A DNA stretch of 23,071 nt. Origin: DATEPR01 sp036503065 (lineage in GTDB: Bacteria > Actinomycetota > Actinomycetes > Mycobacteriales > Pseudonocardiaceae). The notes under the pieces were generated by a model, which was not told the origin of the DNA, made no database searches, and saw only the letters and a program-made list of their open reading frames with translations. Of this stretch, positions 1 through 8,219 are shown piece by piece. Positions within the stretch are counted from its first letter, which is position 1. Each line of letters opens with the position of its first letter. Location: positions 1-23,071 of the forward strand of contig DASXXM010000490.1 of the NCBI GenBank assembly GCA_036503065.1, written 5' to 3'. Position numbers and translations under genes: made by a program.

Positions 1-2
1 GT

Positions 3-839
3 GCCTACCAGTCCTTCGCCTGGTTCTACGCGGTGAACAGCGGTCAGATCTCCATCCGCAACGGCATGAAGGGCGCCAGTGGCGTGGTGGTCAGCGACCA
101 GGCAGGCGGGCTGGACGCGGTGGCGCAGGCCCGCAGGAAGATCCGCGGCGGCACGACGGTCGTGGTGTCCGGCGCGATGGACGCCACGATCTGCCCGTGG
201 GGGTGGGTGGCGCAACTGGCCAGCGGACGGCTGAGCACCAGCGACGATCCGGCGCGCGCGTATCTGCCGTTCGATCTCGACGCGCGCGGCTACGTGCCGG
301 GGGAGGGCGGCGCCATCCTGATCACCGAGCGGCGCCAGCACGCCAAGGACCGAGGCGCGTCGATCTACGGCGAGATCGCCGGGTACGCGGCGACGTTCGA
401 CCCGCACCCGGCGACGGGCCGGGAACCCGCGCTGCGCAAGGCGATCGAACTGGCGCTGGCGGACGCCGACGTGTCACCGGCCGATGTGGACGTGGTGTTC
501 GCCGACGCCGCCGGCGTGCCGGAACTCGACCGAGCGGAGGCCGCTGCGATCACCTCGGTGTTCGGTCCGCGCGGCGTGCCGGTCACCGCGCCCAAGACCA
601 TGACAGGTCGGCTCTACTCCGGTGGCGCGCCGCTCGACCTGGCCACCGCGTTCCTGGCCATGGCGGAGGGCCTGATCCCACCGACGATCAACGTCCGACC
701 CTTCGCCGACCACCAACTCGATCTCGTCGTCGGATCGGCGCGACCGGCGCAGTTGTGCACCGCGCTCGTGCTCGCCCGAGGGCATGGCGGTTTCAATTCC
801 GTCATGGTCATCCGCGCCGACTGCCCCACCCGCGACTAG
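3..839 (+). CDS. Type II PKS chain-length factor (KS-beta), 5'-truncated by the window edge
   Basis: Pairs with ketosynthase alpha (upstream, outside the window) to set polyketide chain length. The frame is open from base 3 and gives the C-terminal 278 residues of a protein normally just over 400 aa long. The nucleophile region reads SDQAGGLDA, with Gln (codon 99-101) where a ketosynthase alpha has its catalytic Cys; this marks the subunit as KS-beta. Further family signatures follow: the AYQSFAWFYAVN stretch at the edge, GYVPGEGGA, and the TAPKTMTGRLYSGGAPLD region where a ketosynthase alpha has a catalytic His. The stop TAG (837-839) is followed 46 bases later by the ACP gene. The order CLF-ACP-KR-aromatase is the conserved core of angucycline clusters. 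Family assignment is very secure; the exact chain length (a decaketide is expected for an angucycline) is inferred from context. Confidence 0.96.
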   Translation, partial: AYQSFAWFYAVNSGQISIRNGMKGASGVVVSDQAGGLDAVAQARRKIRGGTTVVVSGAMDATICPWGWVAQLASGRLSTSDDPARAYLPFDLDARGYVPGEGGAILITERRQHAKDRGASIYGEIAGYAATFDPHPATGREPALRKAIELALADADVSPADVDVVFADAAGVPELDRAEAAAITSVFGPRGVPVTAPKTMTGRLYSGGAPLDLATAFLAMAEGLIPPTINVRPFADHQLDLVVGSARPAQLCTALVLARGHGGFNSVMVIRADCPTRD

Positions 840-885
840 CCGAGGACACAGCAAGAAGCCAAGTCCAGCAAGGAAAGGAACCACA

Positions 886-1149
886 ATGAGCACATTCGAG
901 CCGGACGACCTCAAGCGCATCCTGCTGGAGGGCGCGGGCGCCGCCGAGTACATCGACTTCGACGGCGACATCCTGGACACCGAGTTCGACGAACTGGGCT
1001 ACGAGTCGCTCGCGCTGCTGGAGACCAGCAGCCGGATCGAACGCGAGTACGGCATCGCCCTCGACGAGTCCGCCGTCGCCGACGCGGTCACCCCGCGCGC
1101 ACTGATCGACCTGGTCAACTCCCACCTCAAGGCCGCGGCAACGGCCTGA
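886..1149 (+). CDS. Type II PKS acyl carrier protein
   Basis: 87-residue acyl carrier protein that holds the growing poly-beta-ketone on a phosphopantetheine arm. The attachment site is Ser41 in the motif LGYESLALLE. Most homologues read GYDSLALLE, so the Asp before the Ser is Glu here. The start ATG at 886 is chosen because a purine-rich Shine-Dalgarno (AAGGAAAGGAA, about 870-880) lies just upstream and the resulting length is typical of the family. An in-frame ATG at 784 lies inside the CLF gene and would add an unrelated 34-residue extension. The protein is acidic, as expected for an ACP. Certain in family. Confidence 0.96.
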   Translation: MSTFEPDDLKRILLEGAGAAEYIDFDGDILDTEFDELGYESLALLETSSRIEREYGIALDESAVADAVTPRALIDLVNSHLKAAATA

Positions 1150-1188
1150 CGCTCCGCCCACCCCGTCCCCGTACACGAGGAGAGACAG

Positions 1189-1974
1189 ATGGCAGCGCAG
1201 GATCAGCGGGTCGCCGTCGTCACCGGAGCAACCAGCGGGATCGGCCTTGCCGTTGCCCGGTTGCTCGGCCAACGCGATCACAAGGTGTACATCGGCGCCC
1301 GCACAGCGGAAAACGTCATATCAACGGTCAAGCAGCTCCGTGAGGAGGGCATCGCCGTCGCCGGCAGCGTGGTGGACGTGCGCTCGACCGAGTCCGTGCA
1401 CAGGTTCGTCGCCGACGCCGTCGCGGCGTTCGGCACCGTGGACGTGCTCGTGAACAACGCGGGCCGCAGCGGCGGCGGGGTCACGGCCGACGTGCCGGAG
1501 CAACTGTGGCATGACGTGATCGAGACCAATCTGAACAGCGTCTTCCGTGTCACCACGGAGGTGCTGAACACCGGCGGCATGCGGCACCGGAAATGGGGCC
1601 GCATCGTCAACATCGCCTCGACCGCCGGCAAGCAGGGCGTCGTGCTCGGCGCCCCCTACTCCGCGTCCAAGCACGGCGTCGTCGGTTTCACCAAGGCGCT
1701 GGGCAACGAACTCGCGCCGACCGGGATCACGGTCAACGCGGTGTGCCCCGGCTACGTGGAAACCCCGATGGCGCAACGGGTCCGGCAGGGCTACGCGGCG
1801 GCGTACGACACCACGGAGGACGAGATCCGCACGAAGTTCCAGGCCAAGATCCCGCTCGGCCGCTACTCGACGCCGGAGGAGGTCGCCGGTCTGGTCGGCT
1901 ACCTGGTGACCGACACGGCGGCATCGATCACGTCACAGGCGCTGAACGTGTGCGGCGGCCTTGGCAACTTCTGA
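1189..1974 (+). CDS. Polyketide C9 ketoreductase (ActIII-type SDR)
   Basis: NADPH-dependent short-chain reductase of 261 aa, expected to reduce the C9 keto group of the nascent polyketide. The Rossmann motif TGATSGIG is at residues 12-19 and NNAG at 89-92. The catalytic set N114, S144, Y157 and K161 falls at the same numbering as in ActIII. The C-terminus ends in the typical NVCGGLGNF. The ActIII Pro-Gly-Gly loop at 94-96, linked to stereocontrol, reads Ser-Gly-Gly here. A GAGGAGA Shine-Dalgarno at 1177-1183 supports the ATG at 1189. The gene lies 39 bases after the ACP and 28 bases before the aromatase, so it is surely co-transcribed with them. Confidence 0.95.
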   Translation: MAAQDQRVAVVTGATSGIGLAVARLLGQRDHKVYIGARTAENVISTVKQLREEGIAVAGSVVDVRSTESVHRFVADAVAAFGTVDVLVNNAGRSGGGVTADVPEQLWHDVIETNLNSVFRVTTEVLNTGGMRHRKWGRIVNIASTAGKQGVVLGAPYSASKHGVVGFTKALGNELAPTGITVNAVCPGYVETPMAQRVRQGYAAAYDTTEDEIRTKFQAKIPLGRYSTPEEVAGLVGYLVTDTAASITSQALNVCGGLGNF

Positions 1975-2002
1975 TCCCATCCTCGACTCCAGGAGCACGA
2001 TC

Positions 2003-2977
2003 ATGCCTGCTTCTCCCAGCACATCCGCGAGCACGGCGGCCACGAGCAAAGAGGTCGAGCACGAGATCGTGATCGCGGCTCCGGCAACCGCCGTCTACCG
2101 GCTGATCGCCGAAGTGGCGAACTGGCCGAGGATCTTCCCGCCGACGATCCACGTCGACCAGGTCGAGCGCGACGGCCGCGAGGAACGCATCCGGATCTGG
2201 GCGACCGCGAACGGCGCGGCCAAGAACTGGACGTCGCGCCGGGTACTGGACCCGGACGGGTTGCGCATCGAGTTCCGCCAGGAGGTGTCCAGCCCGCCGG
2301 TCGCGTCGATGGGCGGCACCTGGCTCATCGAGCCGCGCTCCGCGACCGAGTCCAGGGTGCGCCTGCGGCACTACTACCGCGCCGTCGACGACGACCCGGC
2401 CGGCCTTGCCTGGATCGACGAGGCGGTGGATCGCAACTCCCGGTCCGAACTGGCCGCGCTCAAGTCCACTGTGGAGTTCGCGCACGCTACGGCGGACCTC
2501 ACTTTCTCGTTCACCGACACCGTGCAGATCAACGGGTCGGCCAAGGACGTCTACGACTTCATCAACGACGCGCACCTGTGGCGGGAGCGGTTGCCGCACG
2601 TCGAGCGGGTGCTGTTGACCGAGGACTCGCCGGGCCTGCAGACCCTGGAGATGGACACGCGGGCCAAGGACGGCTCGACGCACACGACAAAGTCCCACCG
2701 GGTGACGTTCCCGCACCGCCGGATCGCCTACAAGCAGGTCACCCTGCCCGCGCTGCTGACCCTGCACACCGGCCTCTGGACGTTCGAGGACAACGACGAC
2801 GGCGTGGCCGCGTCATCACAGCACACGGTCGTGCTCAACGCCGACAACATCGCCGCGGTCCTCGGCCAGGACGCCGACGTCGCGCAGGCCCGCGACTACG
2901 TCCGCACCGCGCTGAGCGCCAACAGCACGGCCACCCTGCACCACGCCAAGAGCCACGCCGAGCGGCGCCGAGGATGA
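2003..2977 (+). CDS. Two-domain polyketide aromatase/cyclase (first ring)
   Basis: 324-residue tandem of two START/Bet v1-like domains. The N-terminal one covers about residues 15-155 (it begins VEHEIVIAAPATAVYRLIA) and the C-terminal one about 165-310 (DTVQINGSAKDVYDFIND). This architecture is that of the bifunctional aromatase/cyclases acting on C9-reduced chains in angucycline, actinorhodin and granaticin pathways, where they close and aromatise the first ring. The start ATG at 2003 follows AGGAG (1991-1995); an in-frame ATG at 1961 overlaps the KR end and has no such site. The stop TGA overlaps the next ATG (ATGA, 2974-2977), implying translational coupling to the oxygenase gene. The cyclases for the remaining rings are not in the window and are expected upstream. 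Confidence 0.92.
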   Translation: MPASPSTSASTAATSKEVEHEIVIAAPATAVYRLIAEVANWPRIFPPTIHVDQVERDGREERIRIWATANGAAKNWTSRRVLDPDGLRIEFRQEVSSPPVASMGGTWLIEPRSATESRVRLRHYYRAVDDDPAGLAWIDEAVDRNSRSELAALKSTVEFAHATADLTFSFTDTVQINGSAKDVYDFINDAHLWRERLPHVERVLLTEDSPGLQTLEMDTRAKDGSTHTTKSHRVTFPHRRIAYKQVTLPALLTLHTGLWTFEDNDDGVAASSQHTVVLNADNIAAVLGQDADVAQARDYVRTALSANSTATLHHAKSHAERRRG

Positions 2978-5922
2978 CCGGCCTGGACACCCAGGTGATC
3001 GTCGTCGGCGCGGGCCCGGTCGGCCTGATGCTGGCCGGCGAGTTGCGGCTGGGTGGCGCCGACGTGATCGTGCTCGAACGGCTGGCCGCGCCGACCACCG
3101 AGTCGCGCGCCTCCACGCTGCACAGCCGCACCATGGAGATTCTCGACGGCCGAGGGCTGCTGGCGCGGATCGGCACGCCGGCCAACCAATCGCGCGGCCA
3201 CTTCGGCGGCATACCGCTGGACCTGGCCCTCCCCGGCCGCTACCCGGGGCAGTGGAAGGTGCCGCAGGCCGACGTCGAGCGGTTGCTCGGCGCGTGGGCG
3301 GACGAACTGGGCGCGGACGTCCGGCGCGGCTGGACCGTGCTCGACCTCACCGACACCGGCGACGTGGTCGACGTGGTCGCGCGCACCCCGGACGGCGTTC
3401 GCGTGCTGCGCGCGTCCCACCTCGTCGGTTGCGACGGTGAGCGCGGCACGGTGCGCGGGCTGGTCGGCGCGGATTTCCCCGGCGAACTCGCGCGCCGCGA
3501 GCTGTTGCGGGCGGACGTGGCCGGCATCGACATCCGCGACCGGCGGTTCGAGCGGCTGCCCGCCGGGGTCGCGATCGCGGCACGCGACCCGTACGGCGTC
3601 ACCAGGGTGATGGTGCACGAGTTCGGCGGCACGATCCGCGCCCGCGCGGGCGAACCGGACTTCGCCGAGCTCGTCGCGGTCTGGCAGCGGGTGACCGGTG
3701 AGGACATCGGCGCGGGCATCCCGTTGTGGGTCAACGCGTTCACCGACGAGAACCGGCAACTGACCGCGTACCGGCACGGTCGCGTGCTGTTCGCGGGCGA
3801 TGCCGCGCACCAGAAGATGCCCAGCGGCGGACAGTCGCTCAACCTCGGCCTCCAGGACGCGGTCAACCTCGGCTGGAAGCTGGCGGCCGAGGTCACCGGC
3901 ACCGCGCCCGACGACCTGCTGGACAGCTACCACGCCGAGCGGCACGAGGTCGGGCGCCGCGTGCTGGAGAACATCCGCGCCCAGAGTCTGTTACTGCTCG
4001 GCAACACCGAGGTCGAACCGCTGCGTGCCCTGGTCGGCAGGCTGATCGACGGCACGGACGACCAGGCGCGGCTGGCCGGCATGATCAGCGGGCTCGACAT
4101 CCGCTACCCGACGCACGACGGCGATCACCCGCTGCTCGGCACCCGCCTGCCCGACTTCGAGATTCACCCGGCCGACGCGCCGGTCCGCACGACCACGCTG
4201 CTGCGCGGCGGCCGAGGTGTGCTGCTCGACCTCACCGGCGGCGCCATCGCGCGGGAATGCGCGCCCTGGTCCGACCGGGTCACCGCGATCTCGGCCGACG
4301 CGCCACCCGACGCGCCGTTGGCCTGCGCCGCGCTGGTCCGGCCGGACGGCTACCTCGCCTGGATCGGCACCGACCCGGCCGCCGCCCGCACCGCACTGGC
4401 GCGCTGGTTCGGCCGACCCCACTCATGGACGGACACAGGAGGAACTGCCGTGCACACCGACATCATCGACACCGACGTCATCGTGGTGGGCGCCGGACCG
4501 ACCGGGCTGATGCTGGCCGGCGAACTCCGCCTCGGCGGGGCCAGGGTCACCGTCGTCGAGACGCTGGCCGCGCCGACCGGCCAGTCACGTGGGCTCGGCT
4601 TCACCGCGCGGGCGATGGAATCGTTCGACCAGCGCGGCCTGCTGCCCCGGTTCGGCAACCTGGAAACCAGCCCGGTCGGCCACTTCGGCGGCGTCCAGTT
4701 CGACTTCACCGTGTTGCCGGACGGACACTTCGGCGCGCGCGGCATTCCGCAGTCGCAGGTCGAGGCGGTTCTCGCGGACCGGGCCACGGAACTGGGCACG
4801 GACCTGCGACGCGGCTGGGAACTGACCGAACTCACCGACACCGGTGACGCCGTCGAGATCAGCGCGAACACCCCGGACGGTGTGCGCCGGCTGCGTGCCG
4901 CCTACCTGGTCGGCTGCGACGGCGGCCACAGCACCGTGCGCGCGCTGGCCGGCTTCGACTTTCCCGGCACGCCGGCAACGCGCGGTATGTATCTGGCCGA
5001 CGTGGTCGGCGTCGACATCCGGCCGAGGTTCCTCGGTGAGCGACTGCCGCGCGGCATGGTGATGGCCGCGCCGCTCGCGCCGGGCGTGCAGCGCATCATC
5101 GTGTGCGAGCACGGCACCGAGGCCGGCGACCGCGACGCGTCGTTCGACGAGGTGGCCGACGCGTGGCAGCGGGTCACCGGTGAGTCCATCAAGGACGGTG
5201 GCGCGGCGTGGGTCAGCTCGTTCACCGACGCCACCCGGCAGGTCACCGAGTACCGGCGGGGCCGGGTGTTGCTGGCCGGCGACGCGGCACACATCCACCT
5301 GCCGGCGGGCGGCCAGGGACTGAGCACCGGAGTGCAGGACGCGGTCAACCTCGGGTGGAAACTCGCCGCCGTGGTGCACGGCTGGGCACCGGACGACCTG
5401 CTGGACACCTACCACGGCGAGCGGCACCCGGTCGGTGCGCGGCTGCTGTGGAACACCAGGGCGCAGGGCGCGGTGTTCCTCGGCGGTGCGGAGGCCGATC
5501 CGCTGCGCCTGCTGTTCACCGAGCTGATCGACCACGACGAGGTCAAGCGACACCTCGCCGGCATCCAGTCCGGTTTGGACATTCGTTACCCGGTCGGTGA
5601 CGGCGACCACCCACTGCTCGGCCGGCGCCTCCCACCGCGTTCGCTGCGCACCGGCGAGGGCGCGACGACCACCGCCGCGCTGCTGCACGCGGCGCAGGGC
5701 GTGCTACTGGATCTCGCCGACAGCGCCGACCCGAGGGCGGTCGCGGCTGGTTGGAAGGACCGGGTGGCGGTGACCACGGCGACCACCGACGTGCCCGGCG
5801 CGCTCGGTGACGCTGCCACGCTGCTGGTGCGCCCGGACGGCTACGTCGTCTGGGCAGGCGAGGACACGGACGAACTGCGGGGCGTCCTGCACCGCTGGTT
5901 CGGCGAGCCGGTGGTGGACTGA
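2974..5922 (+). CDS. Fused double FAD-dependent aromatic polyketide monooxygenase (PgaM/JadH-like plus PgaE/JadF-like)
   Basis: One open frame of 982 codons holding two complete flavoprotein hydroxylases of the aromatic-polyketide class. Half 1 (about residues 1-480) has GAGPVG at 12-17, GCDGERGTVR and GDAAHQKMPSGGQSLN. Half 2 (about 493-982) repeats GAGPTG, GCDGGHSTVR and GDAAHIHLPAGGQGLS. The halves look roughly half identical by eye, suggesting an old duplication. Each should bind FAD and use NAD(P)H and O2. In angucycline pathways such pairs install the C12 oxygen and handle C2/C3 dehydration or C12b chemistry. No stop codon separates them, yet an ideal AGGAGGA (4437-4443) sits 6 bases before GTG 4450 (codon 493), so half 2 may also be made separately. 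Leu340 is a TTA codon (3991-3993). Half 1 has Gly where half 2 has the Ser of the GCDGxxS motif. Which half performs which step is inferred. Confidence 0.93.
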   Translation: MTGLDTQVIVVGAGPVGLMLAGELRLGGADVIVLERLAAPTTESRASTLHSRTMEILDGRGLLARIGTPANQSRGHFGGIPLDLALPGRYPGQWKVPQADVERLLGAWADELGADVRRGWTVLDLTDTGDVVDVVARTPDGVRVLRASHLVGCDGERGTVRGLVGADFPGELARRELLRADVAGIDIRDRRFERLPAGVAIAARDPYGVTRVMVHEFGGTIRARAGEPDFAELVAVWQRVTGEDIGAGIPLWVNAFTDENRQLTAYRHGRVLFAGDAAHQKMPSGGQSLNLGLQDAVNLGWKLAAEVTGTAPDDLLDSYHAERHEVGRRVLENIRAQSLLLLGNTEVEPLRALVGRLIDGTDDQARLAGMISGLDIRYPTHDGDHPLLGTRLPDFEIHPADAPVRTTTLLRGGRGVLLDLTGGAIARECAPWSDRVTAISADAPPDAPLACAALVRPDGYLAWIGTDPAAARTALARWFGRPHSWTDTGGTAVHTDIIDTDVIVVGAGPTGLMLAGELRLGGARVTVVETLAAPTGQSRGLGFTARAMESFDQRGLLPRFGNLETSPVGHFGGVQFDFTVLPDGHFGARGIPQSQVEAVLADRATELGTDLRRGWELTELTDTGDAVEISANTPDGVRRLRAAYLVGCDGGHSTVRALAGFDFPGTPATRGMYLADVVGVDIRPRFLGERLPRGMVMAAPLAPGVQRIIVCEHGTEAGDRDASFDEVADAWQRVTGESIKDGGAAWVSSFTDATRQVTEYRRGRVLLAGDAAHIHLPAGGQGLSTGVQDAVNLGWKLAAVVHGWAPDDLLDTYHGERHPVGARLLWNTRAQGAVFLGGAEADPLRLLFTELIDHDEVKRHLAGIQSGLDIRYPVGDGDHPLLGRRLPPRSLRTGEGATTTAALLHAAQGVLLDLADSADPRAVAAGWKDRVAVTTATTDVPGALGDAATLLVRPDGYVVWAGEDTDELRGVLHRWFGEPVVD
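4437..4452 (+). promoter_or_regulatory. Internal ribosome binding site and GTG start inside the fused oxygenase
   Basis: A near-perfect Shine-Dalgarno, AGGAGGA at 4437-4443, lies 6 bases before GTG 4450, in frame with the second oxygenase half. Residues from this start read MHTDIIDTDVIVVGAG, a normal N-terminus for the family. It could give a separate 490-residue protein alongside the full fusion. PgaM, an oxygenase-reductase fusion, is reported to use a comparable internal start. Confidence 0.7.
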
Positions 5923-5970
5923 GCCGTGTCGATCCCGGAGCTGCCCGGGAGACCGCGACAGCGGTGACGG

Positions 5971-6010
5971 AAACGTCCCGGGGTGACCGATCGGTCACCC
6001 CGGGACGTTT
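5971..6010. terminator. Bidirectional terminator: 40-bp perfect palindrome between convergent operons
   Basis: Bases 5971-5990 (AAACGTCCCGGGGTGACCGA) and 5991-6010 are exact reverse complements, with a GATC centre. RNA from either strand forms a long GC-rich hairpin whose base is A/U pairs; on the plus strand it runs into TTTTC. It lies 48 bases after the stop of the oxygenase gene and 17 bases from the stop of the convergent ketoreductase, the classic place for a two-way terminator. A protein-binding operator of this form is less likely at this position. Confidence 0.85.
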
Positions 6011-6027
6011 TCGGATGTGGTGACTCG

Positions 6028-7026
6028 TCACCCGGTCGCGCGATACGGACCTGGCGTGCTCGGCGTGCCGCCACGGGCGGGCGCGGCGGCGAGTTCGGCG
6101 ATCGTGCGGCGCAGGCCGTCGCGCAGCGAGATCCGCGGCTGCCAGCCGGTGACCGCGCGGAACCGGGACGAGTCGATCTCGAGGTCGACGAGGTCGGTGG
6201 GACCGGAGTTGGCCGGCGCGGCGACGGTCACCACCGACACCGCAGGCTCGCCGGTGTAGTCCGCGACGAGCTCGGAGATCTCGGCGAAGACCTTGCCGAG
6301 CGGCTCGCCGCACCCGGTGCCGATCGGCCAGCAGGCGCCGACGAGCGCGTCGATGTTGTCGATCGTGTCCAGGAACACCGCGGCCACGTCGTCGAGGTGC
6401 ACGAGGTCCCGCCGTACCGCGCCGTCATGCCACAGGGTGAGCTCCTGCCCGGCCAGGGCCTTGCGCACCATCACCTCGATCACCCTGGGATCCGCGGCCG
6501 GTCCGTAGCCGTATGCCGCAGGCAGCCGCAGGGAGATCCCGCGCAGCACGCCTTCCTCGGTGGCCGCCGCCAGCACCCGCTCTGCCATCAGCTTCTGCCG
6601 GCAGTACGCGCTGTCGATCCGGTCCTCGCTGATCAACGCGCTGCTGGCGAAGACGACCGAGGGCGGCGGGGTGCCGGTGGGCCGGGACCGGCACGCATGC
6701 GCCAGGTCCTCGACCAGCCCCAGGTTCACCCGCTTCGCCATGGTGTCCCCGTCCGACCCCCGCCAGCCGCCGTCGGTGTGCGCGACGAGGTGGATCACGA
6801 TGTCCGCGTCCGCGATCGCGTCGGCGAGCGCCCCGGGCACGGTGAGGTCGGCGGCGCGCGTCTCGACGTCCGCGACCGCGCCGGACGGCAGCGCGGCAGG
6901 CCGGCGCGACACGAGCCGCAGCCGGACCGGCCGCGCGGCAAGCGCCGCGCTGACCGCGGAACCGATGAAGCCGGACGCGCCGAGGACGACGATGCGCTGC
7001 CCGTCCCGAGTGATGTGCTCAGTCAT
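6028..7026 (-). CDS. NDP-hexose 4-ketoreductase (SDR/epimerase family), last gene of the sugar operon
   Basis: 332-residue extended SDR. The nucleotide-binding motif is GASGFIG near the N-terminus, followed by a Ser-Ser pair (FASSAL) and the YxxxK signature as YCRQK, so the catalytic Ser/Tyr/Lys set is present. The family acts on NDP-4-keto-6-deoxy sugars; with these neighbours a final 4-keto reduction is most likely, and epimerase activity cannot be excluded from sequence alone. The start ATG (7026) follows an AAGGGA-type site and begins 15 bases after the glycosyltransferase stop. It is the second 4-ketoreductase candidate in the operon, so two different deoxysugars may be finished by two enzymes. 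Confidence 0.8.
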   Translation of the reverse strand: MTEHITRDGQRIVVLGASGFIGSAVSAALAARPVRLRLVSRRPAALPSGAVADVETRAADLTVPGALADAIADADIVIHLVAHTDGGWRGSDGDTMAKRVNLGLVEDLAHACRSRPTGTPPPSVVFASSALISEDRIDSAYCRQKLMAERVLAAATEEGVLRGISLRLPAAYGYGPAADPRVIEVMVRKALAGQELTLWHDGAVRRDLVHLDDVAAVFLDTIDNIDALVGACWPIGTGCGEPLGKVFAEISELVADYTGEPAVSVVTVAAPANSGPTDLVDLEIDSSRFRAVTGWQPRISLRDGLRRTIAELAAAPARGGTPSTPGPYRATG

Positions 7027-7041
7027 GTCCGATCCCTTTGC

Positions 7042-8196
7042 TCAACGGAATTTCCGCAACAGATCCAGGGCGACCTCGGCCGGCGCCGGCATGGCGGCCA
7101 TGTCGCGGCCCAGGTCGTCGGCTGCCGCGCGGTGGTCGGGTTTGTCGAGCAGCAGTTCGAGCGAATCGCGCAGCAGCGCGGGATCGTCCTGGCCGGCCAC
7201 GTCGTCGAGCGTGATGCCCGCGCCGACCGCCTGAAGTCGTTCGCCCGTTGCGAACTGGTCCGACCACTGCGGCAGCACCAGCTGTGGCAGGCCCGCCGCG
7301 GACGCGGCGAGTGTGGTGCCCGCGCCGCCGTGGTGCACGACCGCGGCGGCGCTGTCCAGGAACAGGTGCAGCGGGGTGGGCGGCACGAGGCGAACCGTCG
7401 GCGGCAGCGGGCCCAGCGCGTCCCAGTACTCGCGGTCGACGGTGGCGACGACCTCGACGTCCGGCACACAGGCGCACGCACGCAGAATGTGCCGCAGGTG
7501 TGGCACGCCGTTGAGCTTCAACGTCATGGTGCCCAACGACACGACGACCCGGCGCGCGCGCGGCCGTCCGTGCCAGGCCGGCAGCTCACCGAACCCGTTG
7601 AACGGCACGCTCCGGATCGGTGTACCCGGGCTCGCGGACGGCAGTTGCAACGACGGCGGACAGGGATCGATCTTCTCATCTGGCAACGGCAACCCGTCAA
7701 GGCCCAGGTCGCAGGCGAGACCGGCGAGTTCGACGCGGGCGTCACGCAGCGCCAGGTCGGAGATGGAGTCGACGCCCCAACGGTGGTGCAGCGCGGGAAT
7801 GCCCAGCACGCCCGCGACGAGCAACGCGGTGTACTCCAACTGGTCGGCGATGATCAGCTGCGGGCACCAGTCCCGCGCCACCGCGAGGTAGTCGTGGACG
7901 CGGTCGCGCGCGTGCGCCATCCACACGCGACCGTAGAATCCCATCTCCTCCGGCGCGAACCGGCGGAAGCACTCCAACGGGCGCCTGCCGTCGGTGAGGC
8001 GGCCGCGCAGCGATTCCTCAAGGCCGAACGCGCCGCCGACCGTGGTGGCAACCAGTCCCGCTGAGCGGATCATCCCGAGCACATCGGGCTGCGCGGCGAC
8101 GAGCACGTCGGCGCCTGCCGCGCGCAGGCCCCATGCCAGCGGCACGAGTGGGGCGAAATGTGTGGGGACCGGAGTGGTCATCATCAGGATGCGCAT
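7042..8196 (-). CDS. GT1-family deoxysugar glycosyltransferase (probably O-linking)
   Basis: 384-residue GT-B fold transferase of the macrolide/aromatic polyketide type. The N-terminal acceptor domain opens MRILMMTTPVPTHFAPLVPLAWGLRAAG. The C-terminal donor domain has SLGT at 220-223 and the nucleotide-binding HHGGAGTT at 288-295, followed by GLPQLVLPQWSDQ. It should transfer an NDP-deoxyhexose made by its operon partners to the aglycone or to a first sugar. It differs clearly from the UrdGT2-like enzyme encoded at 15232-16380, so the two probably add different sugars or positions. The gene starts 23 bases after the 3-ketoreductase stop, with GCGGAA upstream. O-linkage is inferred from family; acceptor position is unknown. 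Confidence 0.88.
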   Translation of the reverse strand: MRILMMTTPVPTHFAPLVPLAWGLRAAGADVLVAAQPDVLGMIRSAGLVATTVGGAFGLEESLRGRLTDGRRPLECFRRFAPEEMGFYGRVWMAHARDRVHDYLAVARDWCPQLIIADQLEYTALLVAGVLGIPALHHRWGVDSISDLALRDARVELAGLACDLGLDGLPLPDEKIDPCPPSLQLPSASPGTPIRSVPFNGFGELPAWHGRPRARRVVVSLGTMTLKLNGVPHLRHILRACACVPDVEVVATVDREYWDALGPLPPTVRLVPPTPLHLFLDSAAAVVHHGGAGTTLAASAAGLPQLVLPQWSDQFATGERLQAVGAGITLDDVAGQDDPALLRDSLELLLDKPDHRAAADDLGRDMAAMPAPAEVALDLLRKFR

Positions 8197-8219
8197 CGTT
8201 GTTCCGCAAGACCTCTCGA

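Noticed and set aside
1465..1485. Ser-Gly-Gly in place of Pro-Gly-Gly in the ketoreductase as a stereochemical switch
   Set aside because: Ser at this place seems frequent among C9 ketoreductases, and all catalytic residues are conserved.
2578..2973. Extension of the hydroxylase reading frame upstream to 2578
   Set aside because: It overlaps the aromatase gene, is Arg/Pro-rich shadow sequence and the ATGA-coupled ATG at 2974 begins a normal FAD-binding N-terminus.
5983..8064. Long plus-strand open frame opposite the sugar genes
   Set aside because: It is a GC-driven antisense shadow of the glycosyltransferase and ketoreductase genes, without recognisable motifs.
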